DNA of 64,000 bases, taken from CALKJP01 sp046299555. GTDB lineage: Bacteria > Bacteroidota > Bacteroidia > JACCXN01. The DNA lies in contig JBKBHS010000001.1 in the NCBI GenBank assembly GCA_046299555.1, forward strand, positions 372,001 to 436,000, written 5' to 3'. Shown here piece by piece: positions 26,922-35,716 of the stretch. Numbering within the stretch: position 1 is the first letter of the stretch; each line of letters opens with the position of its first letter. The translations under genes were made by a program, and so were the position numbers. Under the pieces are notes generated by a model that saw only the letters and a list, made by a program, of their open reading frames with translations, searched no databases and was not told the DNA's origin.

Positions 26922-28193
26922 TTAGTTAATAATGTCAAATCCGGTAAATTTTTGCAATGCTTTTGGAATTTTAATTCCGTCAGGTGTTTGGTGGTTTTCT
27001 AATATAGAAGCTACAATACGTGGCAATGCTAAAGCACTTCCATTAAGGGTGTGTGCTAATTTGGTTTTGCCATCCGAATCTTTAAAACGTAATTTTAAAC
27101 GATTAGCCTGAAAGGTTTCAAAATTCGAAATAGAGCTTACTTCCAACCATTTTTGCTGAGCGGTAGAATACACTTCCATATCATAGGTTAATGCAGAAGA
27201 AAAACTCATGTCGCCACCGCAAAGCTTAACAACCCTGTATGGTAGCTCTAATTTTCTCAAAAGCGTTTTAACATATTCCACCATTTCGTTTAAGGTTTCA
27301 TATGATTTATCGGGATGTTGTATTTGTACAATCTCAACTTTATCGAATTGGTGTAAACGATTTAATCCGCGTACATCTTTCCCGTAGGAGCCGGCTTCTC
27401 TTCTAAAGCAAGGCGTATAAGCCGTTTGTTTAATAGGGAAATCATCGGCTTTGTAAATCATGTCGCGGTGAAAGTTCGTTACCGGAACTTCTGCCGTAGG
27501 GATTAAATATAAATTATCCATTCCTACATGATACATTTGTCCTTCTTTATCAGGCAATTGACCTGTACCATAGCCGGAAGCTTCGTTTACCATGTGTGGA
27601 GGTTGAAACTCCATGTACCCTGCATTGGTAGCCTCTTCTAAAAAGAAATTGATTAAGGCGCGTTGTAATTTAGCTCCTTTGCCTTTGTAAACAGGAAATC
27701 CTGCACCGGTTATTTTTACCCCCAATTCGAAGTCAATTAAGTCGTACTGCTTAGCTAAATCCCAATGAGGCTTAGCGTCTTTGTGCAATGAAGGAATATT
27801 ACCTTCCTGAAACACAATTTCATTATCTTCTGGTGTTTTTCCTTCCGGTACACTTTGGTGCGGAAGATTTGGAACCAAATACAATAATTGTTTAATTTTT
27901 TCTTCGGCTTCTGCCATTTTTTCTTCCAACGCTTTAGCGCTTTCTTTTAAAGCAATAGATTTGTTTTTTAAGTCTTCCGCTTCGGCTTTTTTACCTTCTT
28001 TCATTAGTTGCCCGACTTGCTTGGCAATGGCGTTTGATTCGGCCAAAATGCTATCCAGCTCAGTCTGCGTTTGTTTGCGGGTGTTATCCCATTCAATAAT
28101 TTCAGGAATAATGTTGCTGCCGTCAAAATGTTTTTTGGCAAGGCGCTTAATAACTTCTTGTGTGTTTTCGCGAATGTAGTTTACTTGAAGCAT
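26922..28193 (-). CDS. serS: Serine--tRNA ligase
   Basis: A 423-aa class II aminoacyl-tRNA synthetase that charges tRNA-Ser. The N-terminal antiparallel coiled-coil arm (residues 1-110) holds the tRNA long variable arm. Motif 2 is FRREAGSYGKDVRGLNRLHQF and motif 3 is LNGSALALPRIVASILENHQ, both intact. The ATG at 28193 gives the standard MLQVNYIREN start. It is followed by kbl after 20 bp and is separated from rpmA by a strong terminator. Confidence 0.96.
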   Translation of the reverse strand: MLQVNYIRENTQEVIKRLAKKHFDGSNIIPEIIEWDNTRKQTQTELDSILAESNAIAKQVGQLMKEGKKAEAEDLKNKSIALKESAKALEEKMAEAEEKIKQLLYLVPNLPHQSVPEGKTPEDNEIVFQEGNIPSLHKDAKPHWDLAKQYDLIDFELGVKITGAGFPVYKGKGAKLQRALINFFLEEATNAGYMEFQPPHMVNEASGYGTGQLPDKEGQMYHVGMDNLYLIPTAEVPVTNFHRDMIYKADDFPIKQTAYTPCFRREAGSYGKDVRGLNRLHQFDKVEIVQIQHPDKSYETLNEMVEYVKTLLRKLELPYRVVKLCGGDMSFSSALTYDMEVYSTAQQKWLEVSSISNFETFQANRLKLRFKDSDGKTKLAHTLNGSALALPRIVASILENHQTPDGIKIPKALQKFTGFDIIN

Positions 28194-28254
28194 GGTTTTT
28201 TGTATAAAAAGAGTTCAAAAATATAAATATGCCAGTATTTTTTGAGGGAATGGT

Positions 28255-28286
28255 AAAAAAAAATCCCGAACGTTTCGGGATTTTTT
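28255..28286. terminator. Bidirectional intrinsic terminator after rpmA
   Basis: AATCCCGAA and TTCGGGATT form a 9-bp stem with a 3-nt loop, flanked by A and T runs on both sides. It ends the rplU-rpmA transcript on the minus strand. Confidence 0.85.
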
Positions 28287-28306
28287 AAAAATTCATAAAA
28301 TATCGG

Positions 28307-28570
28307 TTAAGCGTTAGGTATCTCTTCTACAGAAACGAAAGATTTACCATTTCTTTTTTTAGTAAATTTTACAATACCATTGGTAAGTGCAAATAAGGTG
28401 TGGTCTTTACCCATACCAACATTTTTACCAGGGTTGTGCTGGGTTCCTCTTTGGCGAACAATAATATTACCTGCAATAGCTAATTGACCGCCATATATTT
28501 TAACGCCTAAACGTTTGCTGTGTGATTCGCGACCGTTTCGTGAACTACCTTCGCCTTTCTTATGTGCCAT
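28307..28570 (-). CDS. rpmA: 50S ribosomal protein L27
   Basis: An 87-aa ribosomal protein bL27: MAHKKGEGSSRNGRESHSKRLGVK at the N-terminus, then GGQLAIAGNIIVRQRGTQ and GKDHTLFAL. The N-terminal tail reaches the peptidyl-transferase centre. There is no extra N-terminal segment of the kind Firmicutes L27 must cleave. It lies 19 bp downstream of rplU, the usual bL21-bL27 operon. Confidence 0.97.
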   Translation of the reverse strand: MAHKKGEGSSRNGRESHSKRLGVKIYGGQLAIAGNIIVRQRGTQHNPGKNVGMGKDHTLFALTNGIVKFTKKRNGKSFVSVEEIPNA

Positions 28571-28589
28571 GGTTCAGTGTTTTTAAAAA

Positions 28590-28901
28590 TTATGCTTTAA
28601 TAGATTCTATTTCAATTTGAGTAAGGCTTTGACGGTGGTTGTTCCACTTTTGATAGCCTTTTCTTCTTTTCTTTTTAAATACAGCTACTTTATCGCCTTT
28701 TAAATGTTTAACGATTTTAGCCGTAACTTTTGCATTGGATACAACAGGTGTTCCTACAGCAACTTTACCGTCATTTTCAATCAATAACACTTTATTAAGC
28801 TCTATTTTATCGCCTTCGGCTCCTTCTAAACGGTTTACATATACTTTTTTGCTGGCTTCTACTTTATATTGTAACCCTGCAATGTCAACTATAGCGTACA
28901 T
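28590..28901 (-). CDS. rplU: 50S ribosomal protein L21
   Basis: A 103-aa bL21 protein that binds 23S rRNA. It begins MYAIVDIAGLQYKVEASKKV and has the conserved FKKKRRKGYQKWNNHRQSLT tail. It is first in the rplU-rpmA operon, with a good Bacteroidota promoter upstream (28940-28970). Confidence 0.97.
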   Translation of the reverse strand: MYAIVDIAGLQYKVEASKKVYVNRLEGAEGDKIELNKVLLIENDGKVAVGTPVVSNAKVTAKIVKHLKGDKVAVFKKKRRKGYQKWNNHRQSLTQIEIESIKA

Positions 28902-28939
28902 AAAATTCTTATTTTTGAGTTTTCAACAATTTGGGGCTG

Positions 28940-28970
28940 CGAAGTTAATAAAACTTTTTAACCTACAAAA
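28940..28970 (-). promoter_or_regulatory. Promoter of rplU-rpmA
   Basis: On the minus strand TTTTG (plus 28966-28970), an 18-bp spacer and TAACTTCG (28940-28947) fit the Bacteroidota -33/-7 pattern with one mismatch. GCAGCCCC follows directly, as at the HU promoter. Confidence 0.6.
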
Positions 28971-30623
28971 TTATTCTGTAAAAATTATTTTTTTGGTTTC
29001 TATTCCTCCTGGGTATTCTAATTTTAAAAGATATTGACCATGACTAATTCCCAAATCTTTTAAATTTATGTGATTTGTTTGAATTCCACTGTTCATTCTA
29101 CCGCTGTAAAGTGTATAAATCTTTTGACCATATAAGTTGTATAATGATAAATCTATGTTACTTTCAAAGCCGGAAAATTGAACATATAAGTTACTTGAAG
29201 TTGGATTAGGGAATATTTCTAAGGAATTTGAAGGGTTTAAATTTTCAGAAAAACCACTTAATAAGTCAAGTGTATACATAACGGTAATAAGCATCATTTC
29301 GTCATTGGTTGTTAATCCAAAAAACACGGTGCTGTTTCCGGTATTGTTAAAAACGGCTTCATGTATAAGACCGTCTTTTAAAACGATAGGTTCAAGCGGG
29401 TCGAATTCTCGGATGGGGGGGTGAGCCCAATCGTAAAAACCTTGGTTAAAGGTATAATTAACGTCATAAAAGCCTTCATATAATTGAATTCCTCTGGTTC
29501 CATCAGGGTTTCTTTTATATACATCATAGTCTCTTCCCCATTTGTGGGTATGTGTTGAAAGCTGCCAAAGATTCATTACATATGGAGAGCTTGGCTGTGC
29601 AAAGGTGTCAGTAAATGTTTTATTTACACCGTTGTTAGGAATATTGAAAATTAGCGGATTATTGTATTTTGAATATAAAATTAAATTCGAAAACATTTCT
29701 TTTTGTGCTGTTCCCTTAGGCTGTGTGTAAATATTGGCATATGTATATGCAGGAAAAATAGAATCCGGACTGTAATTAATAACATGATAATTTAAGTCTA
29801 ATACGGTTCCTAATGGCCACTTAAATGCGGTTCCACTTGGTAATTCGTAGTTTTTGCTATACTGGGCTATAACTACCGGAGAAGTTGCTAATCCGGATGG
29901 ACTTTGATTAGGGGTTCTAAAACCGTTAGGAAATGAAGCTGCTGAGCCCGGATTAAATTTGTAAATTATATAATGATGCGATTGTGTATTCATGAAAATT
30001 TCAATACGATTTACTTCGAGAGAATCGGGAAGTAAGAGTTCATGCTTTTTAAAGTATTCAACTTCTCTGTATGGTTCAAGCAATATGGGGCCTAATCGTA
30101 TTTGAAAACCTTGATTTATGGGTGGAGCCGGAGGTATGGGAAGTGCCGCCATTCCTTGTCCGCTGTAAAAGTCATTTATGGTTGAATCTTGAATAACAAC
30201 ACCATTTTGTGGTGCGCCAAAATATATCCATTGGCGAATTTTTTCCATTTCCAGATCCGTTAGAGGCGCTTGGTTTTGTGGCATTAAACTTCCTTCTCCA
30301 GCAGATAAAGGCTCGTAGTAATTGTCAAAATTTTGATTGCATTTTCTCAATAAAAAACTTCTTTCAGGATAACCCGGAGCAATTCGTTTATTACCTTTTG
30401 CTGCAGCTGTTGGATTGGTAGGGTTTATGTTTACCAAAGCATTATATACATCGTTGGGGGTTCCATTTAAAATTAAGTTGCCTGATGGAGATGTTGAAGT
30501 ATGACAAGCTCCTGTACATTTGGCTTGAAATATATTATAAATATCGTTGTAAGTGCTTTGAGAATATAAGTTAAACACCCATAAGCAAAAACTAATTTTT
30601 AACAGAATATATTTAATTTTCAT
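28971..30623 (-). CDS. Secreted haem-motif / copper-monooxygenase-like protein with T9SS signal
   Basis: A 550-aa secreted protein: signal peptide (1-21), a small cytochrome-c-like domain (about 25-135) with a CTGACH motif at 36-41 (CX3CH rather than CXXCH) and a following NQAPLTDLEMEKIRQWI, a central region (about 175-460) with His motifs resembling copper type II ascorbate-dependent monooxygenases (NTQSHHYIIYKF, LDLNYHVINYS, LSTHTHKWGRDYDVY), and a type A T9SS sorting domain (about 475-550; IFPNPTSSNLYV). The order suggests a surface oxidoreductase with haem and copper. Enzymatic activity is inference. Its stop adjoins the rplU promoter. Confidence 0.72.
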   Translation of the reverse strand: MKIKYILLKISFCLWVFNLYSQSTYNDIYNIFQAKCTGACHTSTSPSGNLILNGTPNDVYNALVNINPTNPTAAAKGNKRIAPGYPERSFLLRKCNQNFDNYYEPLSAGEGSLMPQNQAPLTDLEMEKIRQWIYFGAPQNGVVIQDSTINDFYSGQGMAALPIPPAPPINQGFQIRLGPILLEPYREVEYFKKHELLLPDSLEVNRIEIFMNTQSHHYIIYKFNPGSAASFPNGFRTPNQSPSGLATSPVVIAQYSKNYELPSGTAFKWPLGTVLDLNYHVINYSPDSIFPAYTYANIYTQPKGTAQKEMFSNLILYSKYNNPLIFNIPNNGVNKTFTDTFAQPSSPYVMNLWQLSTHTHKWGRDYDVYKRNPDGTRGIQLYEGFYDVNYTFNQGFYDWAHPPIREFDPLEPIVLKDGLIHEAVFNNTGNSTVFFGLTTNDEMMLITVMYTLDLLSGFSENLNPSNSLEIFPNPTSSNLYVQFSGFESNIDLSLYNLYGQKIYTLYSGRMNSGIQTNHINLKDLGISHGQYLLKLEYPGGIETKKIIFTE

Positions 30624-30795
30624 GCGTTTAATTTTTATCTATATTCAAATATAACAAAATATTTTAATTTCAAAATGTTGAAAGGTTTTGCTTATCAATA
30701 TTTTAAAAATTAACTGACTTATTAAAAGAGGTTTATTAACAATTACAAGCTGATTTGTTTTCGTGTTTTTATTAAATCTTAATCAGGTCTATTTC

Positions 30796-30803
30796 TATAT
30801 TTG
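30796..30803 (+). promoter_or_regulatory. -7 box upstream of the lytic transglycosylase gene
   Basis: TATATTTG fits TAnnTTTG exactly and lies 13 bp before the ATG at 30817. Transcription would begin near 30810, after the alternative upstream start at 30763, so it supports the ATG at 30817. Confidence 0.45.
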
Positions 30804-30816
30804 TTGCTTATTTACC

Positions 30817-32343
30817 ATGAAAAAGGGCAATTTTTTAAAATATATTTTACTTTTTGCAGTGATTTGGATGCTTTTTAAACCTTTAAAAGCACAACAGCCC
30901 GTTTTCGATTTTAAAGATGATCCTGTTGCTGCGGCTCTTGATAGCTTGTTTACATTAAAGATATTTGACAATACATCTTCTAGACAATTTAAAAAATCCG
31001 TTGGCAACAAATATAATTTTCCACCCGATTCAGTGCCTCGATACAGCGATTTGATTTACGAAGCTCGCATGGCTAAGCTCAATGCCAAATCGCCCATTAA
31101 GCTCGAATACAATGATGAAGTAAGAAAATACATAGAATTATATGCCGTAAGAAAAAGGGAGCAGGTTTCTCGTATGTTGGGATTAGCAGAATTGTATTTT
31201 CCTCTTTTTGAAGAAATGCTTGATAAATATGATTTACCATTAGAATTAAAATATTTAGCCATTGTTGAATCTGCATTAAATCCTCAAGCAAAATCTCGTT
31301 CAGGAGCAATGGGATTATGGCAGTTTATGTATGGAACAGGAAAGTTTATGAACTTAAATATTACCTCATATGTTGATGAACGTTGTGACCCTTATCGTTC
31401 AACAGAAGCGGCATGCCAATATTTAAAAATGCTTTATGGTATGTTTGGCGATTGGCACCTTGCTTTAGCAGCCTATAATGCCGGACCGGGAACGATTAAC
31501 AAAGCCATCAGGCGCTCCGGAGGAAAAACCAATTATTGGGAATTGCGCCCTTATTTGCCGGCCGAAACAAATGGATATGTTCCTGCTTTTATTGCAGTTA
31601 ATTATGTTATGAGTCATGCAGCAGAACACAACTTATATCTTACTCCGCCCAAATATTATCATAACGATTTAGATACAGTAAGAATTAAAAGCACGGTAAC
31701 ATTTCAGCAACTGTCGCAAGCTTTAAATATTTCAGTAGAGGAAATTGCATTTTTAAACCCTGAATTTAAAAGAGGAATTATTCCTTATACAGGTGGAGAT
31801 AATTATTACACATTAAGATTACCAAAACCGCATATCGGATTGTTTGTATCGAACGAAAATGCTATTTACAACATGAATCAACAATTGGCCAATACAAACG
31901 AAACCTCTGTAAACCCTGTAATAACTCGACAGGAAGTAAAAAAAATACATGTTGTTAAAAAAGGAGAACATTTAAGCGTTGTTGCCAGAAAATACAATGT
32001 ATCCGTTAAAGAAATTAAAGAGTGGAATAGGTTAAAAAGTAATGCTTTGTATAAAGGACAAAAATTAATTATTTATACAGAGGAACAAACAGCTTCTAAA
32101 CAGCCTGATAATATACTTAGCGCTAAGCCTTCATCTAGCACAAGCGCTGAAAATAATACAGCTTCTTCAACGGGAGAAAAAGGTAAAGTAATATATTATA
32201 CCGTAAAAGCCGGTGATACTTTATGGAATATTTCAAAGCGATATAAAGGTGTTACCGTAGAAGATATAATGAAATGGAATAACCTTACTCCCAAAAGCAG
32301 CATTAAGGCCGGAGATAAAATAAAAATTATTTTAAATGGGTAG
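30817..32343 (+). CDS. Membrane-bound lytic murein transglycosylase (MltD-like) with two LysM domains
   Basis: A 508-aa envelope enzyme that cleaves glycan strands of peptidoglycan. After a signal peptide (MKKGNFLKYILLFAVIW) comes a helical region, then a family-23 SLT domain (about 130-290): the catalytic glutamate lies in AIVESALNPQAKS, followed by GAMGLWQFMYGTG and LALAAYNAGPGTI. Two LysM domains follow, beginning HVVKKGEHLSVVARKY and YTVKAGDTLWNISKRY, which bind glycan. The start at 30817 removes an unlikely 18-residue leader. It overlaps the next gene by 8 bp. Confidence 0.9.
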   Translation: MKKGNFLKYILLFAVIWMLFKPLKAQQPVFDFKDDPVAAALDSLFTLKIFDNTSSRQFKKSVGNKYNFPPDSVPRYSDLIYEARMAKLNAKSPIKLEYNDEVRKYIELYAVRKREQVSRMLGLAELYFPLFEEMLDKYDLPLELKYLAIVESALNPQAKSRSGAMGLWQFMYGTGKFMNLNITSYVDERCDPYRSTEAACQYLKMLYGMFGDWHLALAAYNAGPGTINKAIRRSGGKTNYWELRPYLPAETNGYVPAFIAVNYVMSHAAEHNLYLTPPKYYHNDLDTVRIKSTVTFQQLSQALNISVEEIAFLNPEFKRGIIPYTGGDNYYTLRLPKPHIGLFVSNENAIYNMNQQLANTNETSVNPVITRQEVKKIHVVKKGEHLSVVARKYNVSVKEIKEWNRLKSNALYKGQKLIIYTEEQTASKQPDNILSAKPSSSTSAENNTASSTGEKGKVIYYTVKAGDTLWNISKRYKGVTVEDIMKWNNLTPKSSIKAGDKIKIILNG

Positions 32344-33337
32344 AATACTCTATAAAATATATTTTATTGTTGTTATAACACTGATTTTTTCTTGTAAAAA
32401 TGATAAAAGTTTTCTGCCCGAAATGACCGGTAAGCCCGGAGAAATTGTTTTGGTAGTCAATAATTCCCTGTGGGCATCAAACATAGGAGATTCTTTAAAA
32501 GAACTTTTTAATCAATCCGTATATGGCCTGCCGCAAGATGAAGCTGTTTTCAGGGTATATCGTGTTACAAAAAGCGGATTTAGCAATGTTATTGAACGAC
32601 ACCGTAGTGTTATGTGGGTAGAAATTGATAGTACTTCGAAATCATCATTAACGGTTAAAAAAGATGTTTGGGCTAAAGGACAAATGCTTTTAAAAATTAA
32701 CGCCCGAAATAATAAATTACTTGCCCAAATTATATCAAAAAATAAAGAGGCTATATTAAATTATTTTATTGAAGAAGAGCTAAAGCGACTTGAAGTAGCT
32801 CAGCGAAAACTTAGCGATAAATTAATTGAGAAAAAAATAGCAGAAAAACATTCAATAAATATCAATATACCCAAAGGTTTTTATCTTGCAATAGATACTA
32901 TAGGTTTTGTTTGGTTAAAACAAGAGCTACTGAAAACTCAGGGAGGAGAAGTACACGATGTTCTAAAAAATATTTTAATTTATTATGTTCCATACAGAGA
33001 AACGAAACAAGTTGAACAAGCATATTTGCTTGCATTAAGAGATTCGTTAAGTAAAATTTTTATTCAAGGCCCTGTTGAAGGTTCGTATATGAAAGTTTAT
33101 AATCCTTATCCGGTTTTAAGCAATATTTCTACATATAAAGGAATGTATTTACATAGCATGAGGGGGCTTTGGAATATGGAAAAATATCCCATGGGAGGAC
33201 CTTTTGTTACATATGTTTTTATTGACGAAAAGAATCAGCGAGTAGTTTGTATAGATGCTTTTCTATTTTGTCCAAATTTTGATAAGCGCGATCTAATGCG
33301 TGAAATGGAGGCATTATTACGTTCGGTCTCATTTTAA
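32336..33337 (+). CDS. DUF4837 family lipoprotein
   Basis: A 333-aa predicted lipoprotein: the lipobox region is VVITLIFSCKND, with Cys at about residue 20. The body contains GKPGEIVLVVNNSLW, IERHRSVMWVEID and VTYVFIDEKNQRVVCIDAFLF, which are typical of Bacteroidota DUF4837. The function is unknown. Overlap with the transglycosylase gene suggests co-expression and perhaps a role in cell-wall maintenance. Confidence 0.82.
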   Translation: MGRILYKIYFIVVITLIFSCKNDKSFLPEMTGKPGEIVLVVNNSLWASNIGDSLKELFNQSVYGLPQDEAVFRVYRVTKSGFSNVIERHRSVMWVEIDSTSKSSLTVKKDVWAKGQMLLKINARNNKLLAQIISKNKEAILNYFIEEELKRLEVAQRKLSDKLIEKKIAEKHSININIPKGFYLAIDTIGFVWLKQELLKTQGGEVHDVLKNILIYYVPYRETKQVEQAYLLALRDSLSKIFIQGPVEGSYMKVYNPYPVLSNISTYKGMYLHSMRGLWNMEKYPMGGPFVTYVFIDEKNQRVVCIDAFLFCPNFDKRDLMREMEALLRSVSF

Positions 33338-33424
33338 TCCTTTTTATTTGTTTTATTTGAAAATTGTTATAAATTAGCTTATTTAGAAAGCAATTTTTAT
33401 TTTAAAAAATCTATTATTCTGCCT

Positions 33425-35716
33425 ATGAAGAAAATCCTACTCTCGCTAATTGCTATAACATCATCCTTTGCTGCAATTGCTCAATGTACTACCACTAACG
33501 CAACATCGTGCGTTTGTGCTGATGGTTCCAATAACTGCGATTTGCTTCCGGATATTACTATTTCCTGGCAAGGAATAACAAGTTATGCCGGAGGACCGGA
33601 TGAATATCCTCAAGTGTGTAATCCCCCTTGTAATGGAAATGACGGAAGACTAAGACTTACCGGCTCTACGCCAAATATAGGTTTTGGCCCATTAACCGTT
33701 CGCGGAACAGATTATTATGTTTGTGGAACAGATACTTTTCAATCTACTACAGCCCCAGGTAACTGTCCCGATGGCTCTATTCCTCGCCAGTTAATTAAGC
33801 AAAGAATATATCATAAAAACGGCAATACGATGACTTTTTACGATCGTTGGGCCGGAGCAATGACCTATCATCCCGGACATGGACACAATCATGTGGATGA
33901 TTGGGGAGTGTTTACTTTAAGAATTAATAACGGAGACCCCAATCCTTTAAACTGGCCAATTGTGGGAACAGGCTCAAAACTGGGTTTTTGCTTGATGGAT
34001 TATGGACAATGTGGAACAGGAACCGGTTCTACTTATTATGGACACTGCCGCGATAATAATACAGTTTACAATCAAGGAAATATATTATTAAATTCTGATT
34101 TCCCTAATTGGGGTCTGGGAGGAGGTTCTTACGGATGTTCTGTGGTAGAACAAGGAATTTCTTCAGGATGGACAGATGTTTATAGCGAAAGCTTAGACGG
34201 TATGTGGATTAACTTGCCTCCCGGTTTATGCAATGGTCAGTATTGGATAGTTGCAGAAGTAGATCCGCTTGGCTTTTTCTTAGAATCAAACGAAAACAAT
34301 AATTATACAGCCGTTCCTTTTACGTTAACACAGCAAAATCCTCCCGGCAACCCGGTTGCTACCATTACTGCCAACCGTTCAGCTCAGTTGTGTGTAGGAG
34401 ATAGTATTACCTTAACGGCAAGTGCAGGAACAAGTTTTCAATGGAGCAATGGTGCAACTACTCAAAGTATAACAGTGACGCAGCCGGGAAGTTACACTGT
34501 TACTGTTAATAGTTTTTGCGGAACTGCCACTTCTCAACCTTTTGTGGTAACCCAGTTGCCACAGCCATCTGCACCTATTGTACAAAACGATACTATTTGT
34601 CCCGGCCAATCGGCAACCCTTACTGCTACTGGAAGTGGAACCATTAATTGGTATAATGCAAACGGCACATTATTGCATACAGGAAATACATTTATAACTC
34701 CCACTTTAAATTCAACCACCAATTATATTGTACAAAATGTAGAAACCTATGCAACAACTTCGCACATAGGTCCAATAGATAATTCAATGGGAACGGGAGG
34801 ATATAACAATGGACAATATTTAATTTTTAGCACTTCTCAACCCATAAAAATTCTTTCCGTATTAGTATATGCCGATGTGGCCGGTGTTAGAAATATAGAA
34901 TTAAGAAGTAGTACCGGAACTATGTTGCAAAATATTAGTGTAAATATTCCGGCTGGACAAAGCCGCATTAATCTTAATTTTAATGTGCCTCAGGGTAATA
35001 ATTATCAATTAGCCTTAACTTCGGGAGGAAGTTTATTTAGAAACTCTGCCGGAGTAAGCTATCCATACTCTTTAAATGGCGTGGCAAGCATTACGGGATC
35101 TTCAGCCGGAAGCGCTTTTTACTATTATTTTTATGACTGGGAAATTGAGCACAATATCAGTAATTGTGTAAGTACAAGCGTAACGGCAACTGCCTTTATC
35201 GGTTCAGCAAACGGATCAATAAGCGGATTAAATAGCACCTACGATTTAGCATATCATTCAGGAGGAGTTGTAATGACCGGAATTCCTGCAGGTGGAACAT
35301 TTAGTGGTCCGGGAGTTGGTGGAAATATTTTCGATCCCGCCACTGCAGGCGTTGGTACACATACTATTACCTATACTTTTACAGATGCTAATGGCTGTAC
35401 TGGCACCGTAACACAACAAGTAACCGTAATTTCAACAGTAGGAATTTTTGATAATTATGATTTTTCAAAAACAATAGATGTTTTCCCAAATCCGGCCAAG
35501 GATAATGTAAATATTGCATTTGATATTCCGGGAACGGCAGATGTTGTTATTGAATTAAAAGACATTTTAGGCAAAACTGTTTACAGTGCCAAAGAAAAGG
35601 CTGCCAGCGCTTCGTTTAAGCAAAGTATCAACACATCTATTTTCGAAACAGGTGTTTATTTTATTTCGGTTTACATATCAGGAAAACCTTATACCAAGAG
35701 AATTGTAATTGAATAA
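33425..35716 (+). CDS. Lysyl-oxidase-like secreted protein with T9SS signal
   Basis: A 763-aa secreted protein: signal peptide (1-20), a lysyl oxidase domain (about 45-300), an Ig-like and beta-sandwich region (310-670), and a type A T9SS sorting domain (about 680-763; DVFPNPAKDNVNIAF). The copper site of animal lysyl oxidase is recognisable as H149-xx-H152-x-H154-x-H156. K185 (KLGFCLMD) and Y253 (DVYSES) align by eye with the Lys and Tyr that form the LTQ cofactor in the animal enzymes. The enzyme would oxidise lysine side chains or amines at the cell surface. Substrate is unknown, and the following gene starts one base after its stop. Confidence 0.82.
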   Translation: MKKILLSLIAITSSFAAIAQCTTTNATSCVCADGSNNCDLLPDITISWQGITSYAGGPDEYPQVCNPPCNGNDGRLRLTGSTPNIGFGPLTVRGTDYYVCGTDTFQSTTAPGNCPDGSIPRQLIKQRIYHKNGNTMTFYDRWAGAMTYHPGHGHNHVDDWGVFTLRINNGDPNPLNWPIVGTGSKLGFCLMDYGQCGTGTGSTYYGHCRDNNTVYNQGNILLNSDFPNWGLGGGSYGCSVVEQGISSGWTDVYSESLDGMWINLPPGLCNGQYWIVAEVDPLGFFLESNENNNYTAVPFTLTQQNPPGNPVATITANRSAQLCVGDSITLTASAGTSFQWSNGATTQSITVTQPGSYTVTVNSFCGTATSQPFVVTQLPQPSAPIVQNDTICPGQSATLTATGSGTINWYNANGTLLHTGNTFITPTLNSTTNYIVQNVETYATTSHIGPIDNSMGTGGYNNGQYLIFSTSQPIKILSVLVYADVAGVRNIELRSSTGTMLQNISVNIPAGQSRINLNFNVPQGNNYQLALTSGGSLFRNSAGVSYPYSLNGVASITGSSAGSAFYYYFYDWEIEHNISNCVSTSVTATAFIGSANGSISGLNSTYDLAYHSGGVVMTGIPAGGTFSGPGVGGNIFDPATAGVGTHTITYTFTDANGCTGTVTQQVTVISTVGIFDNYDFSKTIDVFPNPAKDNVNIAFDIPGTADVVIELKDILGKTVYSAKEKAASASFKQSINTSIFETGVYFISVYISGKPYTKRIVIE

